Of a stretch of DNA of 64,000 nucleotides, positions 1-7,731 are shown piece by piece. Location: NCBI GenBank assembly GCA_963675655.1, contig OY776489.1, positions 2,790,001 to 2,854,000 on the forward strand. The letters are read 5' to 3'. Position 1 is the stretch's first letter; each line of letters begins with the position of its first letter. The notes under the pieces were generated by a model. That model worked only from the letters and a program-made list of their open reading frames with translations. It ran no database searches and had not been told where the DNA came from. The DNA is from CAXXOK01 sp963675655. Lineage in GTDB: Bacteria > Bacillota > Clostridia > Christensenellales > Aristaeellaceae. The translations under genes were made by a program, and so were the position numbers.

Positions 1-564
1 ACGATAAACGTTTCGATTGCTAATGTACCCTTGTTTGTAGGAGATACGTCAGCGATCATAACAACGATAACGAAAAATGGTGCTGCATACACGCCCGTTA
101 GTGGAGAATTAACGTTTTCAGCAGACAATACAAGCGTAGTTCAAATAGAAGAAAGTACAATCACCGCAATTGCAGCAGGAACGAGCACAATAACAGCGAC
201 CATTGCGGGAATTTCTGCGTTTTGTACAATCGAAGTGCAGGAGGTTGTTCAAACCATAATAACCAACGTTAATGCAACCAATGCAGAACTACAGGGTACG
301 GTGTGGAGAATTTGTGAAGATGATACGGCTGTTTTTACACTATCAAAAACACAAGGTGGAACAACAATATCTTCTGGATTTACCTTTGCCGATCAAACCG
401 GAATGACCAGCGCAAGCACATATTATACTTTCACGGTGCTGGATAGCAATCGATTCTCAATTCTAAATAAGAAATACAACCTGAATAAGCAACTCTTAAT
501 CGCTTATACAGACAATGAAACACACGAAATAGGTACAATCAATGCACTACTAATAGCTTGGTAA
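1..564 (+). CDS. Ig-like (BIG2-type) domain protein, C-terminal part
   Basis: The reading frame is open from base 1, so the protein begins upstream of the window and only its last 187 residues are seen. Residues from about 10 to 80 resemble a bacterial group 2 Ig-like domain: alternating Thr/Ser/Val strands, a central SADNTSVVQIE stretch and the ending AGTSTITATIAG. The last 90 or so residues form a second beta-rich region that I do not recognise. Such domains occur in surface adhesins and in phage or conjugative-element structural proteins. A terminator follows at once. With the excisionase-like gene and tmRNA-derived site downstream, the context favours the edge of an integrated element. 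The specific function is unknown. Confidence 0.6.
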   Translation, partial: TINVSIANVPLFVGDTSAIITTITKNGAAYTPVSGELTFSADNTSVVQIEESTITAIAAGTSTITATIAGISAFCTIEVQEVVQTIITNVNATNAELQGTVWRICEDDTAVFTLSKTQGGTTISSGFTFADQTGMTSASTYYTFTVLDSNRFSILNKKYNLNKQLLIAYTDNETHEIGTINALLIAW

Positions 565-589
565 TAAAAAATGAAAATGAATATAAATT

Positions 590-621
590 CCCCAGCCATT
601 TTATACCGGCTGGGGTTTCTT
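590..621 (+). terminator. Rho-independent terminator
   Basis: A perfect 8-bp stem, CCCCAGCC pairing with GGCTGGGG across a 10-base loop, is followed by TTTCTT. It lies 25 bases after the stop of the Ig-like protein gene and just ahead of the ribosome site of the next small gene. Confidence 0.85.
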
Positions 622-640
622 AATGGAGGAATAAATTAAT

Positions 641-811
641 ATGGCAGAGCAAGAAAAAATTGTTTATACTGTTGCAGAAATTCAAAAGCTCTTAGGAATT
701 GGCAAGAATCAAGCATATGAATTGGTCAATAGTGGGGCTTTCCCAGTAAAAACAGTTGGCAAGAAATTGATAATTTCTAAGGTTGGGTTTCAAAATTGGC
801 TGAATGGATGA
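641..811 (+). CDS. Small helix-turn-helix excisionase-like DNA-binding protein
   Basis: This 56-residue ORF starts with ATG ten bases after a GGAGGA ribosome site. The protein reads as a MerR/excisionase-type winged helix: YTVAEIQKLLGIGKNQAYEL forms the helix-turn-helix, followed by a short wing (FPVKTVGKKLIIS) and a final helix (FQNWLNG). This layout is typical of the small helix-turn-helix proteins of Firmicute integrative elements and phages. They act as recombination directionality factors or repressors. No intact integrase lies beside it. The tmRNA-derived attachment site 1.3 kb downstream supports a role in a mobile element. Its DNA target cannot be read from the sequence. Confidence 0.72.
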   Translation: MAEQEKIVYTVAEIQKLLGIGKNQAYELVNSGAFPVKTVGKKLIISKVGFQNWLNG

Positions 812-884
812 TTTATACTAGATTTATGTCATAATCTAAAAGTGATACAAAACGAGTACAGATGTAGATTTCAAAATCAAAATC

Positions 885-893
885 TGATATAAT
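885..893 (+). promoter_or_regulatory. Extended -10 promoter
   Basis: TG at 885-886, one base, then TATAAT at 888-893, about 25 bases before the start codon at 918. No good -35 box is visible, which is usual for extended -10 promoters. Confidence 0.5.
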
Positions 894-917
894 TGTAAAT
901 AAAAGGAGGAGATCGGA

Positions 918-1505
918 ATGCGTAAATTAATTGCAATAATCTTTGTGCTAATGATTGTATGCACCAACTCGACAGGTTTTTGTGAAGAACAGCAAGAATC
1001 TCATGACTACAGAAATTGCAATTGGGGTATGACGTTAAATGAAGTAAAAGAAGCAGAAGGGGACGTTGTTTGGGAGATCAACGATAGCACTCAAAACGCT
1101 GATGGTTATATTGCTACAATTGGGACTATTGAATGTTTGATTGTTTTTAACTTTGATAGCGAAGGAAAACTAAACATTGGAACAATTATGGATAACAGCG
1201 TTTATAGTAACTATATGTTCTATATTAGCAGTTTTGAAACATTTGAAACCGCACTAACAAAGAAATATGGAAAACCGAAAGAAGCAAATGACATTTGGTT
1301 AAATGATCCTTTTGGATATTACAAAGATAATAAGAGCGAATGGGGAAATGCAATTGCAACTGGAAGATTATTTCGTCTCTATACGTGGGCAACAAATGAC
1401 ACTCAAATTCAACTAATGCTAGGTTTGCAGGGTAACGAAATAGTTCATGCAATTCAATATGTGGATAAGAATAACATGCCTTCAAATGAAGTATCAGGAT
1501 TATGA
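918..1505 (+). CDS. Secreted hypothetical protein
   Basis: The start is ATG behind AGGAGGA. The first 22 residues are a clear export signal: MRK, a hydrophobic core (LIAIIFVLMIVC) and a likely cleavage after GFCEE or just before it. The mature part of about 170 residues opens with a NWGMTLNEVKEAEG segment. That pattern recurs in poorly characterised exported Firmicute proteins, and a later piece (FETALTKKYGKPKE) suits the same type. Cys16 lacks a proper lipobox, so I do not call a lipoprotein. The gene is AT-rich, has its own extended -10 promoter, and looks like accessory cargo of the element that ends near 2150. Function unknown. Confidence 0.6.
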   Translation: MRKLIAIIFVLMIVCTNSTGFCEEQQESHDYRNCNWGMTLNEVKEAEGDVVWEINDSTQNADGYIATIGTIECLIVFNFDSEGKLNIGTIMDNSVYSNYMFYISSFETFETALTKKYGKPKEANDIWLNDPFGYYKDNKSEWGNAIATGRLFRLYTWATNDTQIQLMLGLQGNEIVHAIQYVDKNNMPSNEVSGL

Positions 1506-1568
1506 AGCTTATAGCGTAGTTATCTTGAAAACAGGGTTTCACAAATGGTCAATCCAGTAAAAAAATAT

Positions 1569-1856
1569 CTACTCCTTGGCTTTATCAATTATGGGTTTGA
1601 TTGCTGAGTAGAACTTCAATTCAACTTCGGTTTCTAGTAATTCTTGTGAGGCAGTTATTTTCGCTTCTTCGATGCTTTGTATTTTTGAAGCTTTATAATC
1701 TTCGGAAACTCCTTGTATGTTTAAAGATACTGTTGCTTCATGGATCGCAAAAATCATTGAATCGAAAAATGCCACCCTGTCCTGTAGTTCTTTCTTCTTG
1801 GCTTCAAGAGATGTAATTTTGGCGACAAGCATTTCCATTGTGCAGATTTCGAACAT
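1569..1856 (-). CDS. Small coiled-coil hypothetical protein
   Basis: I place the start at the ATG at 1856, giving 95 residues, because a strong AAGGGGGTAGG ribosome site lies just upstream. The longer open frame to 2018 has no such signal and reads as noise. Residues 10 to 35 (KITSLEAKKKELQDRVAFFD) and the C-terminal third are strongly helical and charged, consistent with a coiled coil. No enzyme motif or membrane segment is present. It is convergent with the secreted protein gene and lies inside the presumed mobile segment. Function unknown. Confidence 0.5.
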   Translation of the reverse strand: MFEICTMEMLVAKITSLEAKKKELQDRVAFFDSMIFAIHEATVSLNIQGVSEDYKASKIQSIEEAKITASQELLETEVELKFYSAIKPIIDKAKE

Positions 1857-2128
1857 AGCGCCTACCCCCTTCAAAACTTGTTTCAATACTATTATTCTAG
1901 AAAATGGCAAATTTTCCTTCTGTGAATAATAAGTGATAATAAGTGACATGGAAAACGGGGGGTAAAGTTGGTGGAAACATTGTAGAAAAAGGGTTGATTT
2001 TCGAACTATATACCACATAACAACTTTCTATTTCATAATTCTCATTAATACTAAGAAAGCTTATAAATCAACGATTGCAGAATACTATTGGTGACGGTAG
2101 GGGAAAACAAAAGAAATACATTAGAATT

Positions 2129-2152
2129 GTTCAACTCCCCTCACCTCCACCA
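2129..2152 (+). other. Duplicated 3' end of tmRNA (ssrA), likely attachment site
   Basis: The 24 bases carry a T-loop (GTTCAACTC), the 3' strand of a T stem, an acceptor-like strand and a terminal CCACCA, as at the 3' end of bacterial tmRNA. The bases before the T-loop (GAATT) cannot pair as the 5' strand of the T stem. No tmRNA 5' acceptor strand or tag reading frame lies upstream. It is therefore a fragment and not a working gene. Integrases that target ssrA leave exactly such a duplicate at the far end of the inserted DNA. By its orientation the intact ssrA should lie to the left, outside the window, making bases 1 to about 2128 the end of the inserted element. Confidence 0.6.
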
Positions 2153-2234
2153 GACAGCACGAAATACGACCCTTCATTTATTTTCGTCAATGGATTGTTC
2201 GGGATGATCGTGCAAAGGGATAAGGCTTAACGCC

Positions 2235-2280
2235 TCAAAACTAACCGGATAATCATTTATGATTATCCGGTTAGTTTTGA
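2235..2280. repeat. Perfect 21-bp inverted repeat
   Basis: Arms at 2235-2255 and 2260-2280 are exact complements around the loop TTTA. The arm ends carry AAAA/TTTT, so either strand could form a hairpin with a short U-tract. It opens a run of palindromes that lies between the tmRNA fragment and the KAP NTPase gene. Confidence 0.8.
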
Positions 2281-2286
2281 TTCATG

Positions 2287-2416
2287 CGCCCCTTAAGGGG
2301 CGGCAAAAGTGTCAACGGCAATAGGCTTGAACATAGTGAAAGCCAGCGCCTTTAGACGCTGGCCGGTACCATTAGGCTTTTAGCCTTAGTGCAAACCACC
2401 CGTTTGACGGGTGGTT
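2287..2416. repeat. Cluster of four further strong palindromes
   Basis: Four hairpins follow in 130 bases: CGCCCCTTAAGGGGCG at 2287-2302; GCCAGCG/CGCTGGC at 2342-2363; AGGCT/AGCCT at 2374-2386; and a 10-bp stem AACCACCCGT/ACGGGTGGTT at 2394-2416. With the 21-bp repeat before them, nearly the whole 180-base stretch is foldable. No reading frame crosses it. Such arrays occur at ends of IS200/IS605-like or REP-type nonautonomous elements and in structured noncoding RNAs. I cannot tell which applies. Bases 2417-2606 hold no intact gene; a short open stretch at about 2470-2600 may be a gene remnant. Confidence 0.6.
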
Positions 2417-2606
2417 GTGATTTTTGGGGCAATGTATTTGCCATAATGGTACATTTGTAAATTCGTTTGCCCGGATGCTGGGAAAGCAAGGCGGCGTATG
2501 GTGTTAGAGGCTACTGGCAAATTTAACACAATAACCCGTTATGACAAATTCGGGAAGGTAAGTTGTAAACGTTGGAGAATGGTAAACAATGGATATTGAA
2601 TTATAA

Positions 2607-4043
2607 TTGAAAAGCAGTATTGAGAATATGAAAAGCACTATGGTTCAACCTACCCAAGAAGAATTAATCCAATATTTCCTTGATGATTCGATTGGAAGAA
2701 ATAATGATACTTTTGATTTGTTGACTTTGCTATCTTCAATAGATGGATACTATTCAATTGCACTGGACGGATGCTGGGGAAGTGGAAAAACAGTTTTCGT
2801 AAAACAGGCAAAGTTGATCATTAATGCAATCAACGAATTTGCAGTAGATGAAATAGAGGAGATTGATAGAGATATAATAAAAGCAGAAGTGCAAAAGCGT
2901 TCTTTTGATTACGATGCACTAACGCAAATTTCTGCGGTTTACTATGATGCATGGGCAAATGATAATGATATTGATCCGATTGTGTCAATGCTGTTAAGCA
3001 TTGCATCAACAACAAATAACAAAGCGAATAAGCAAAAAGAAAGAGATACTTTAGATATTATTGCGAAAACTGCGGATGTGATAACAGGACGTAATGTAAG
3101 TGAGTTGGTCAAGGCATTACGAGGTGAAAAAAAGATAGATGCCTCGAAGGATATTACGGATAAGATGCAGGCAAGCATTTTGGAATTACTCGAAAATATA
3201 TTAGTTGAACACGCAGAAAGGCTAGTACTTTTTATTGATGAACTGGACCGCTGCAGGCCGTCATATGCAATGAAACTATTAGAACAAATTGAGCATTACT
3301 TTCATTCCGACAGGATAACCTTTGTTTTTTCAACAAATATTGAACAACTTCAACACACAGTTAAAAATTACTATGGTGAAGCATTTGATGGTGCTAGATA
3401 CCTTAACAGGTTTTTTGATATGGTAGTACTAATGCCTGATGTAAATATAGAAAAGTGTTTTAAAAACATGGGATTCAAACAAACAAATTTTCGAATGGAT
3501 ATTATATGTGAAATGATGTTGCGCGCCCGGATGCCAAGCTTACGTGACAAAGCTAAGTTCGTACAATCAGTAAGTAGAATTTATAATTGGGAGAGCAAGC
3601 AACAATGGGAAGTGGCCTCCCAAGATCTTCTTATGGAGGGCGTTGCATACCACTTTGCAGTGCTCATGGTTATCCCTATTATTATTGGTTTACGCATTGT
3701 AAGCACAGAGGCTGCTGACAAGTTTATCAATGGCGAAGATTATCCAACGTTTCTTGAGTTTTTTGGCGACATGGAAACACTTGGATACTATGCAAAAAAC
3801 CTTCTGAGTAATACAGAAACATACGATGCAGATGTGGCAAAGGAGCATACAGGACAAGTGCTTTTAACGACTTATGAGAATAAATTAGAAGCTTTATACA
3901 AAGCCTTATTCGTAACAAAATATGATGATGGGCATCCTCGTTCTATGATTGGAGCATTTAAAATTGATAACGAGCTAAGAAGTTTTATTCTGGAGAAATC
4001 CAATCCAATACACACTCTATACAAATCGGGAGGCAGACAATGA
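2607..4043 (+). CDS. KAP-family P-loop NTPase
   Basis: The protein has a Walker A motif at residues 58-65 (GCWGSGKT) and a Walker B region near residue 208 (LVLFIDELDRCRPS). The Walker B acidic residues are followed by the DRC and FSTN pieces typical of KAP NTPases, which belong to the STAND/AAA-like P-loop group. About 120 residues are inserted between the two motifs. A hydrophobic stretch at about 352-362 (FAVLMVIPIIIGL) may touch the membrane. The listed start is TTG directly after a stop; ATG at 2628 is an alternative, and neither has a good ribosome site. The stop overlaps the ATG of the integrase remnant. KAP proteins often sit in mobile and anti-phage loci, but no partner gene is present, so a defence role is only inferred. 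Confidence 0.75.
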   Translation: MKSSIENMKSTMVQPTQEELIQYFLDDSIGRNNDTFDLLTLLSSIDGYYSIALDGCWGSGKTVFVKQAKLIINAINEFAVDEIEEIDRDIIKAEVQKRSFDYDALTQISAVYYDAWANDNDIDPIVSMLLSIASTTNNKANKQKERDTLDIIAKTADVITGRNVSELVKALRGEKKIDASKDITDKMQASILELLENILVEHAERLVLFIDELDRCRPSYAMKLLEQIEHYFHSDRITFVFSTNIEQLQHTVKNYYGEAFDGARYLNRFFDMVVLMPDVNIEKCFKNMGFKQTNFRMDIICEMMLRARMPSLRDKAKFVQSVSRIYNWESKQQWEVASQDLLMEGVAYHFAVLMVIPIIIGLRIVSTEAADKFINGEDYPTFLEFFGDMETLGYYAKNLLSNTETYDADVAKEHTGQVLLTTYENKLEALYKALFVTKYDDGHPRSMIGAFKIDNELRSFILEKSNPIHTLYKSGGRQ

Positions 4044-4594
4044 ACACCATTGAACCCATCTGAAATAAAGAGCAAATAGAGCTTATTAAACAGCTGGAGC
4101 CGGATAAAAGAAACCGGCTCCTTTTTATTTTGGGAATTAACATTGGCTTACGCATCAGCGACCTAGTGGGATTGAAAGTGAAAGACCTATCCGGGAAAGA
4201 TCGCATTGTGAAGCGAGAGCAGAAAACCGGCAAGGAAACCAGCATCCTGCTGAACGCTGCCTCCGGCACGATATACGCGAGCTGATGGCCGGACGCAGCG
4301 GCGATGAATATGTATTTCAAAGCCGGTGCCGCGACCGTGTAACTAAGCAATATAAGCCTATGACGCGGCAGCGCGCGTACCAGATTGTAAACACTATGTG
4401 CAGGCGCGCCGGTGTGGGCGGGAAGATCGGCAACCATACGCTGCGGAAAACCTTTGGGTACTGGCATTACCAGCAATTCCGGGATGTGGTGTTTTTATGC
4501 GGCACTTTAACCACAGCGACCAGCCATAACACTGCGGTACATCGGCATTGTGCAGGATGAAATGAATGCGCATATGAGGAGGTTTAAGCTGTGA
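4040..4594 (+). pseudogene. Decayed tyrosine recombinase (integrase)
   Basis: Three frames together give the catalytic half of a phage/Xer-type tyrosine recombinase. The first, from ATG 4040, has an early TGA at 4061 and then NIGLRISDLVGLKVKDL, which holds the first catalytic Arg. The frame shifts near 4260 to LMAGRSGDEYVF and later HTLRKTFGYWHYQ, the HxxR box. It shifts again near 4485 to a HFNHSDQ piece, and once more before RYIGIVQDEMNAHMRRF, which carries the nucleophile Tyr. All catalytic landmarks are recognisable but no single frame keeps them, so it is inactive. The ATG overlaps the KAP stop codon as ATGA, suggesting the two were once translationally coupled. Confidence 0.8.
4096..4126 (+). 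terminator. Terminator-like hairpin within the integrase remnant
   Basis: GGAGCCGG pairs perfectly with CCGGCTCC over a 10-base loop and is followed directly by five T. It sits 50 bases after the KAP stop codon, so it could end that transcript even though it lies in former coding sequence. Confidence 0.6.
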
Positions 4595-4648
4595 GAAATC
4601 AAACTAAGCTGAATATCTTAAATTGGTTTTTAAAAGCTCAAATAAAAT

Positions 4649-4678
4649 AACCCCGGCAGGCACAAGCTTGTCGGGGTT
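4649..4678. terminator. Bidirectional terminator between convergent genes
   Basis: AACCCCG pairs with CGGGGTT, extended by three weaker pairs, between the integrase remnant (+) and the LRR gene (-). The reverse transcript reads the A-rich flank at 4641-4648 as U-rich. Confidence 0.65.
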
Positions 4679-4685
4679 CAGTTCG

Positions 4686-5582
4686 CTATTTATGATATCT
4701 CGAGTGAATTGAGGTCTGCTTTCGTATTAGTATCAATAATGCACAGATGGATACAACGATCATCAGGATGTAAAACCATATGTTGTCACCTGACGTATCG
4801 CCAGTTTGTGGTAGTGTCGGTTCTGGTACTGGGGCGTTAACATTGATGAAAACATACATGAATCTACTACCGTACCCGGCATTGCGTGTATCATACTCGT
4901 ACTTAACGGTAATGGGAAGCGACGCATAGGTTACAATCCCTGTGGAGGTGTTTAATATACCGCCGTCCATCATAAACACGCGGGTCATATCAATAAGACT
5001 GCTGTGCGGAAGGTCATTAAGATCTACTAGAAAGGTTCCGCCGGATTGGCTATAGACAAGAGAAGGCGGAAATTGAGGGCTGGTGGTTGTGACCATTAAA
5101 TGCGTGTGGCTTGACAAATCGAGCGATGACAGCTGATTGTACCCACAAAGAAAGGTAATCAGTCCGGGATTAAAAGCCAAATTCAGCGTTGTTAAATTGT
5201 TTTCCGAACAGCTTAGGGTGGTAAGCGAAGGATTGTTGGATAGATCCAATGTCGTTATTTTGTTTGTGCCGCATGCTAATAAATTTAATGCGTTATTACT
5301 GGATACATCTAGCGATGTTAATAAGTTATTGGCACAGTAAAGCTGCATAAGTGCGGTATAATACTCTATACCGGTTAAGTCGGTAATACTCTTTCCGCTT
5401 ACATTGATGAATGACACACTTTCATCTACATTTCCGCTGCCGTCGCTGTAGCTGGCGAGTACTGCAGTACGAAAGTTTGTATCTGGAAACGTGGTTGCAT
5501 TGATAGGAACAACTGCAACAGCGATGCACGGTAATCCTAATAGGAGGGTGACTATCAAAAACCAGAATATAGCTCTACGCAT
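4686..5582 (-). CDS. Sortase-anchored leucine-rich repeat surface protein
   Basis: The start is the ATG at 5582, with AAAGGA nine bases upstream. An N-terminal signal peptide (hydrophobic LVTLLLGLPCIAVAVV) is followed by a calcium-independent LRR array, residues about 65 to 160. Its repeats are of the form LTSLDVSSNNALNLLAC, TLDLSNNPSLTTLSC and TLNLAFNPGLITFLC, the asparagine/cysteine pattern of short internalin-like LRRs. A beta-sandwich-like section follows. The C-terminus is a full cell-wall sorting signal: LPQTG, a hydrophobic helix and a basic tail with RK and HSRYHK. The protein is thus likely attached to peptidoglycan by a class A-type sortase. No sortase gene is in the window. The ligand is unknown. 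Confidence 0.85.
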   Translation of the reverse strand: MRRAIFWFLIVTLLLGLPCIAVAVVPINATTFPDTNFRTAVLASYSDGSGNVDESVSFINVSGKSITDLTGIEYYTALMQLYCANNLLTSLDVSSNNALNLLACGTNKITTLDLSNNPSLTTLSCSENNLTTLNLAFNPGLITFLCGYNQLSSLDLSSHTHLMVTTTSPQFPPSLVYSQSGGTFLVDLNDLPHSSLIDMTRVFMMDGGILNTSTGIVTYASLPITVKYEYDTRNAGYGSRFMYVFINVNAPVPEPTLPQTGDTSGDNIWFYILMIVVSICALLILIRKQTSIHSRYHK

Positions 5583-5693
5583 CAATCTTATTCCTTTGTC
5601 CTGGGGGTTACGGTTTACAGGACTGATATGGAATTCTGGTAAAAAGTGCCTTTGGACAACAGAAGTAGCGATTCCAAATGACTTATTGCATAA

Positions 5694-5723
5694 ATCTTAT
5701 CATAATTATTAAAAAGATGTCAA
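5694..5723 (-). promoter_or_regulatory. Sigma-A-type promoter for the LRR protein
   Basis: On the reverse strand TTGACA (5718-5723) and TAAGAT (5694-5699) are 18 bases apart. The leader to the start at 5582 would be about 105 bases. Confidence 0.6.
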
Positions 5724-6079
5724 TATAGATGCAACAATATCTTAAAATGGTTTTTGCCTGCTTGAAGGACGGGATGAATAAGCGGCGCAGATATTCTATA
5801 TTGTAATTAGTATTATTCATTCTTCTCGAGCATAGATGCAACCAAACAACCCATTTATAAAGATGAAATGCGGTTCGAATATAAAAGCTAATGCTCCACC
5901 ACACGTAACGCGTATGAAATAACGATCTCATGGGCGTTTACTTATCTCATCCCGCACTTTGTCCAGCATTATTAATATCCATATAAATTACTTGAAAGCT
6001 ATTACAGCAGAATTACCAATAGTTTTCTATTAACAAAAACGGAGAACTGGTTTTTTCAGTCCCCCTAGAGACTTGAACA
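5724..6079. other. Intergenic stretch with no recognised gene
   Basis: No reading frame with a ribosome site, RNA gene or repeat is visible. The sequence is AT-rich with many stops in all frames, and leads into the gene remnant at 6080. Confidence 0.5.
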
Positions 6080-6412
6080 CTCAAGTCTGCATGGGATACG
6101 CTGGCAGATGAGTTTTGTGCAATGCTTCAACAAATGTTTAATTCTTTGCAAGCTGCAATACACAAACTGCTCCCTATAAAATGAGCGGCAAAAAAAGAAG
6201 AGCAAGCAAAAAGAAACAAAAAAGCACCTGCTTCGCTGCAACAATTCAAAAACATACTAAACCACAACGATGCTGTTGTGTTTACTTTCTATGAAAAAGA
6301 AGAAGAAACGCTGGAAAATACGCTTAGCAACGATGCTGAAATTGTTATATTGCAAATGCAGAACTTTGATTTCTCCGGTGTGCTGGAAACATTGAAGAAG
6401 AAGGGGTTATAG
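6080..6412 (+). pseudogene. Probable gene remnant of unknown family
   Basis: One frame reads 110 codons with a single interruption, TGA at 6182. Before it lies a helical piece (AWDTLADEFCAMLQQMF); after it a lysine-rich linker and an alpha/beta-looking tail (DAVVFTFYEKEEETL, then EIVILQMQNFDFSGVLETL) that ends at TAG 6410-6412. The amino-acid pattern is far more protein-like than the flanking DNA. No start with a ribosome site is present. I do not recognise the family. It may be the end of a decayed gene or, less likely, a short gene beginning after the stop. Confidence 0.35.
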
Positions 6413-6859
6413 CAATGATTGCAGATTGATCTATGTTGTTACCTTCAAAAGCAAAGAAAATGAGCGTATATAAGAAAATATATAGTGATGTTCACTGTAT
6501 AACGCGCTATTGGAAACCCATGAGTTGCCTGTATCTATTGACAGTGGGTTATAGGATTAGTATGATCATAATAGGAGTATGAAAACAATGACCGTGTTCA
6601 TCGGGACGAATTACCGCTCACAACGCCTTTTCCAAATCAAGAACGTATAAAATGATATAACGGGGAACTACATTACGTCTCCAACGAACAGAAAAGAACG
6701 TGACGATTGACCCGGCAAACATGCAGCATCTCATAAAAATGGAGAGGCATTGCACTTTCCATAACGGGCACTATTAAACGCCAAACACTTCATTTGAAAG
6801 CACTCTGTACGAACGATGTAACAAATAGTGACTGCGGCTTTGGGTAAGGAGTGAATCAC
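6413..6859. other. Intergenic stretch, probably decayed DNA
   Basis: No intact gene is seen. Short protein-like pieces near 6670-6780 are broken by stops in every frame. The ribosome site AAGGA at 6846-6850 belongs to the next gene. Confidence 0.4.
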
Positions 6860-7591
6860 ATGAAAAAGTTAATAGCAATAACGGTTACGCTCATTTTATT
6901 GATGACGGCAGGCTTTGCCATACAACCAGCATTTGCGGCGCCAACCCCAACCCCGGTAGTGTACCCTGCCAGTTCGCTGCAATCCCTTTCACACAACTGC
7001 CCCAATACCGGGGTTATGGTACCTTCCTCGTTTGATCCGTTAGTTACCAGCTATATCCTCACGGTTGCAAGTTGGGTAAATCGCGTTACCGTTACGCCTG
7101 TCAGCATGGATAGCAGTGCCGCGATCTATGTAAACGGGCAATACATCGTATCCGGTCATCAATCACAGGAATTCGTGATGACCGATAAACCACAGGCGGT
7201 TACCATATCGGTTAGCAATTACAGCGGAACCACGGTATATACCGTTTTCCTGCAACGCAGACCCAGCGAGGCACGCACGCGCGTATCCCTTGGATACCTG
7301 AAAGATTTTTACCAAAGCAGCGGAAAATGGTATGCAAAGTTGGATTTGGTTACAGTAACGTATGCTAACGGTTATACCAATCAGGTTGCTTCTTTTTCAA
7401 ATCAATCCACCTATTTGTATAAGCATCAAATTGTTGTCAACTGCCTTTTATACTCCGGTAACTATAATTATCCGCAAAGACAGGCAACCCCGGCAGCTTT
7501 CCGTAGCGCGATTAGCTTGGATGGTACAGAAATGTTCCATGTAGTTTATTTGGAAGATGAAATTGTCTCGTTGACTCCGTATTCTCCGTGA
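6860..7591 (+). CDS. Secreted cadherin-like beta-sandwich domain protein
   Basis: ATG at 6860 is preferred to the GTG at 6851 because AAGGA then sits nine bases upstream. A signal peptide (MKKLIAITVTLILLMTAGFA) ends near QPAFAA, followed by a Pro/Thr linker. Residues about 45 to 130 match the cadherin-like beta-sandwich pattern: FDPLVTSYILTVAS, VTVTPVSMDSSAAIYVNG, then VSNYSGTTVYTVFLQR. In that family it usually forms an adhesive or spacer module on exported proteins. The last 110 residues form another beta-rich section of unknown type. No membrane anchor or sortase signal is seen, so the protein is probably released or bound non-covalently to the wall. Confidence 0.7.
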   Translation: MKKLIAITVTLILLMTAGFAIQPAFAAPTPTPVVYPASSLQSLSHNCPNTGVMVPSSFDPLVTSYILTVASWVNRVTVTPVSMDSSAAIYVNGQYIVSGHQSQEFVMTDKPQAVTISVSNYSGTTVYTVFLQRRPSEARTRVSLGYLKDFYQSSGKWYAKLDLVTVTYANGYTNQVASFSNQSTYLYKHQIVVNCLLYSGNYNYPQRQATPAAFRSAISLDGTEMFHVVYLEDEIVSLTPYSP

Positions 7592-7731
7592 CTACCGACT
7601 GGAAGGATTGAATAGGTTGAGGCATCGTTACCGACCAGTCAGTTCTCCTTAAAAATATTTGTATAGTAGCGCAATACGAACGTGTACTGTAAGACAATGA
7701 TAACAGCCAGACATAAGGAACGAGATTACAG

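Noticed and set aside
2040..2152. Complete tmRNA gene
   Set aside because: No 5' acceptor strand, tag reading frame or pairing T stem exists upstream; only the last 24 bases match.
2463..2600. Short open stretch ending TITRYDKFGKVSC... as a gene
   Set aside because: It has no start or ribosome site and is under 50 codons; at most a remnant of a repeat-type protein gene.
4285..4560. 91-codon frame as an intact small gene
   Set aside because: It is one frame of the broken integrase; homologous motifs continue in other frames on both sides.
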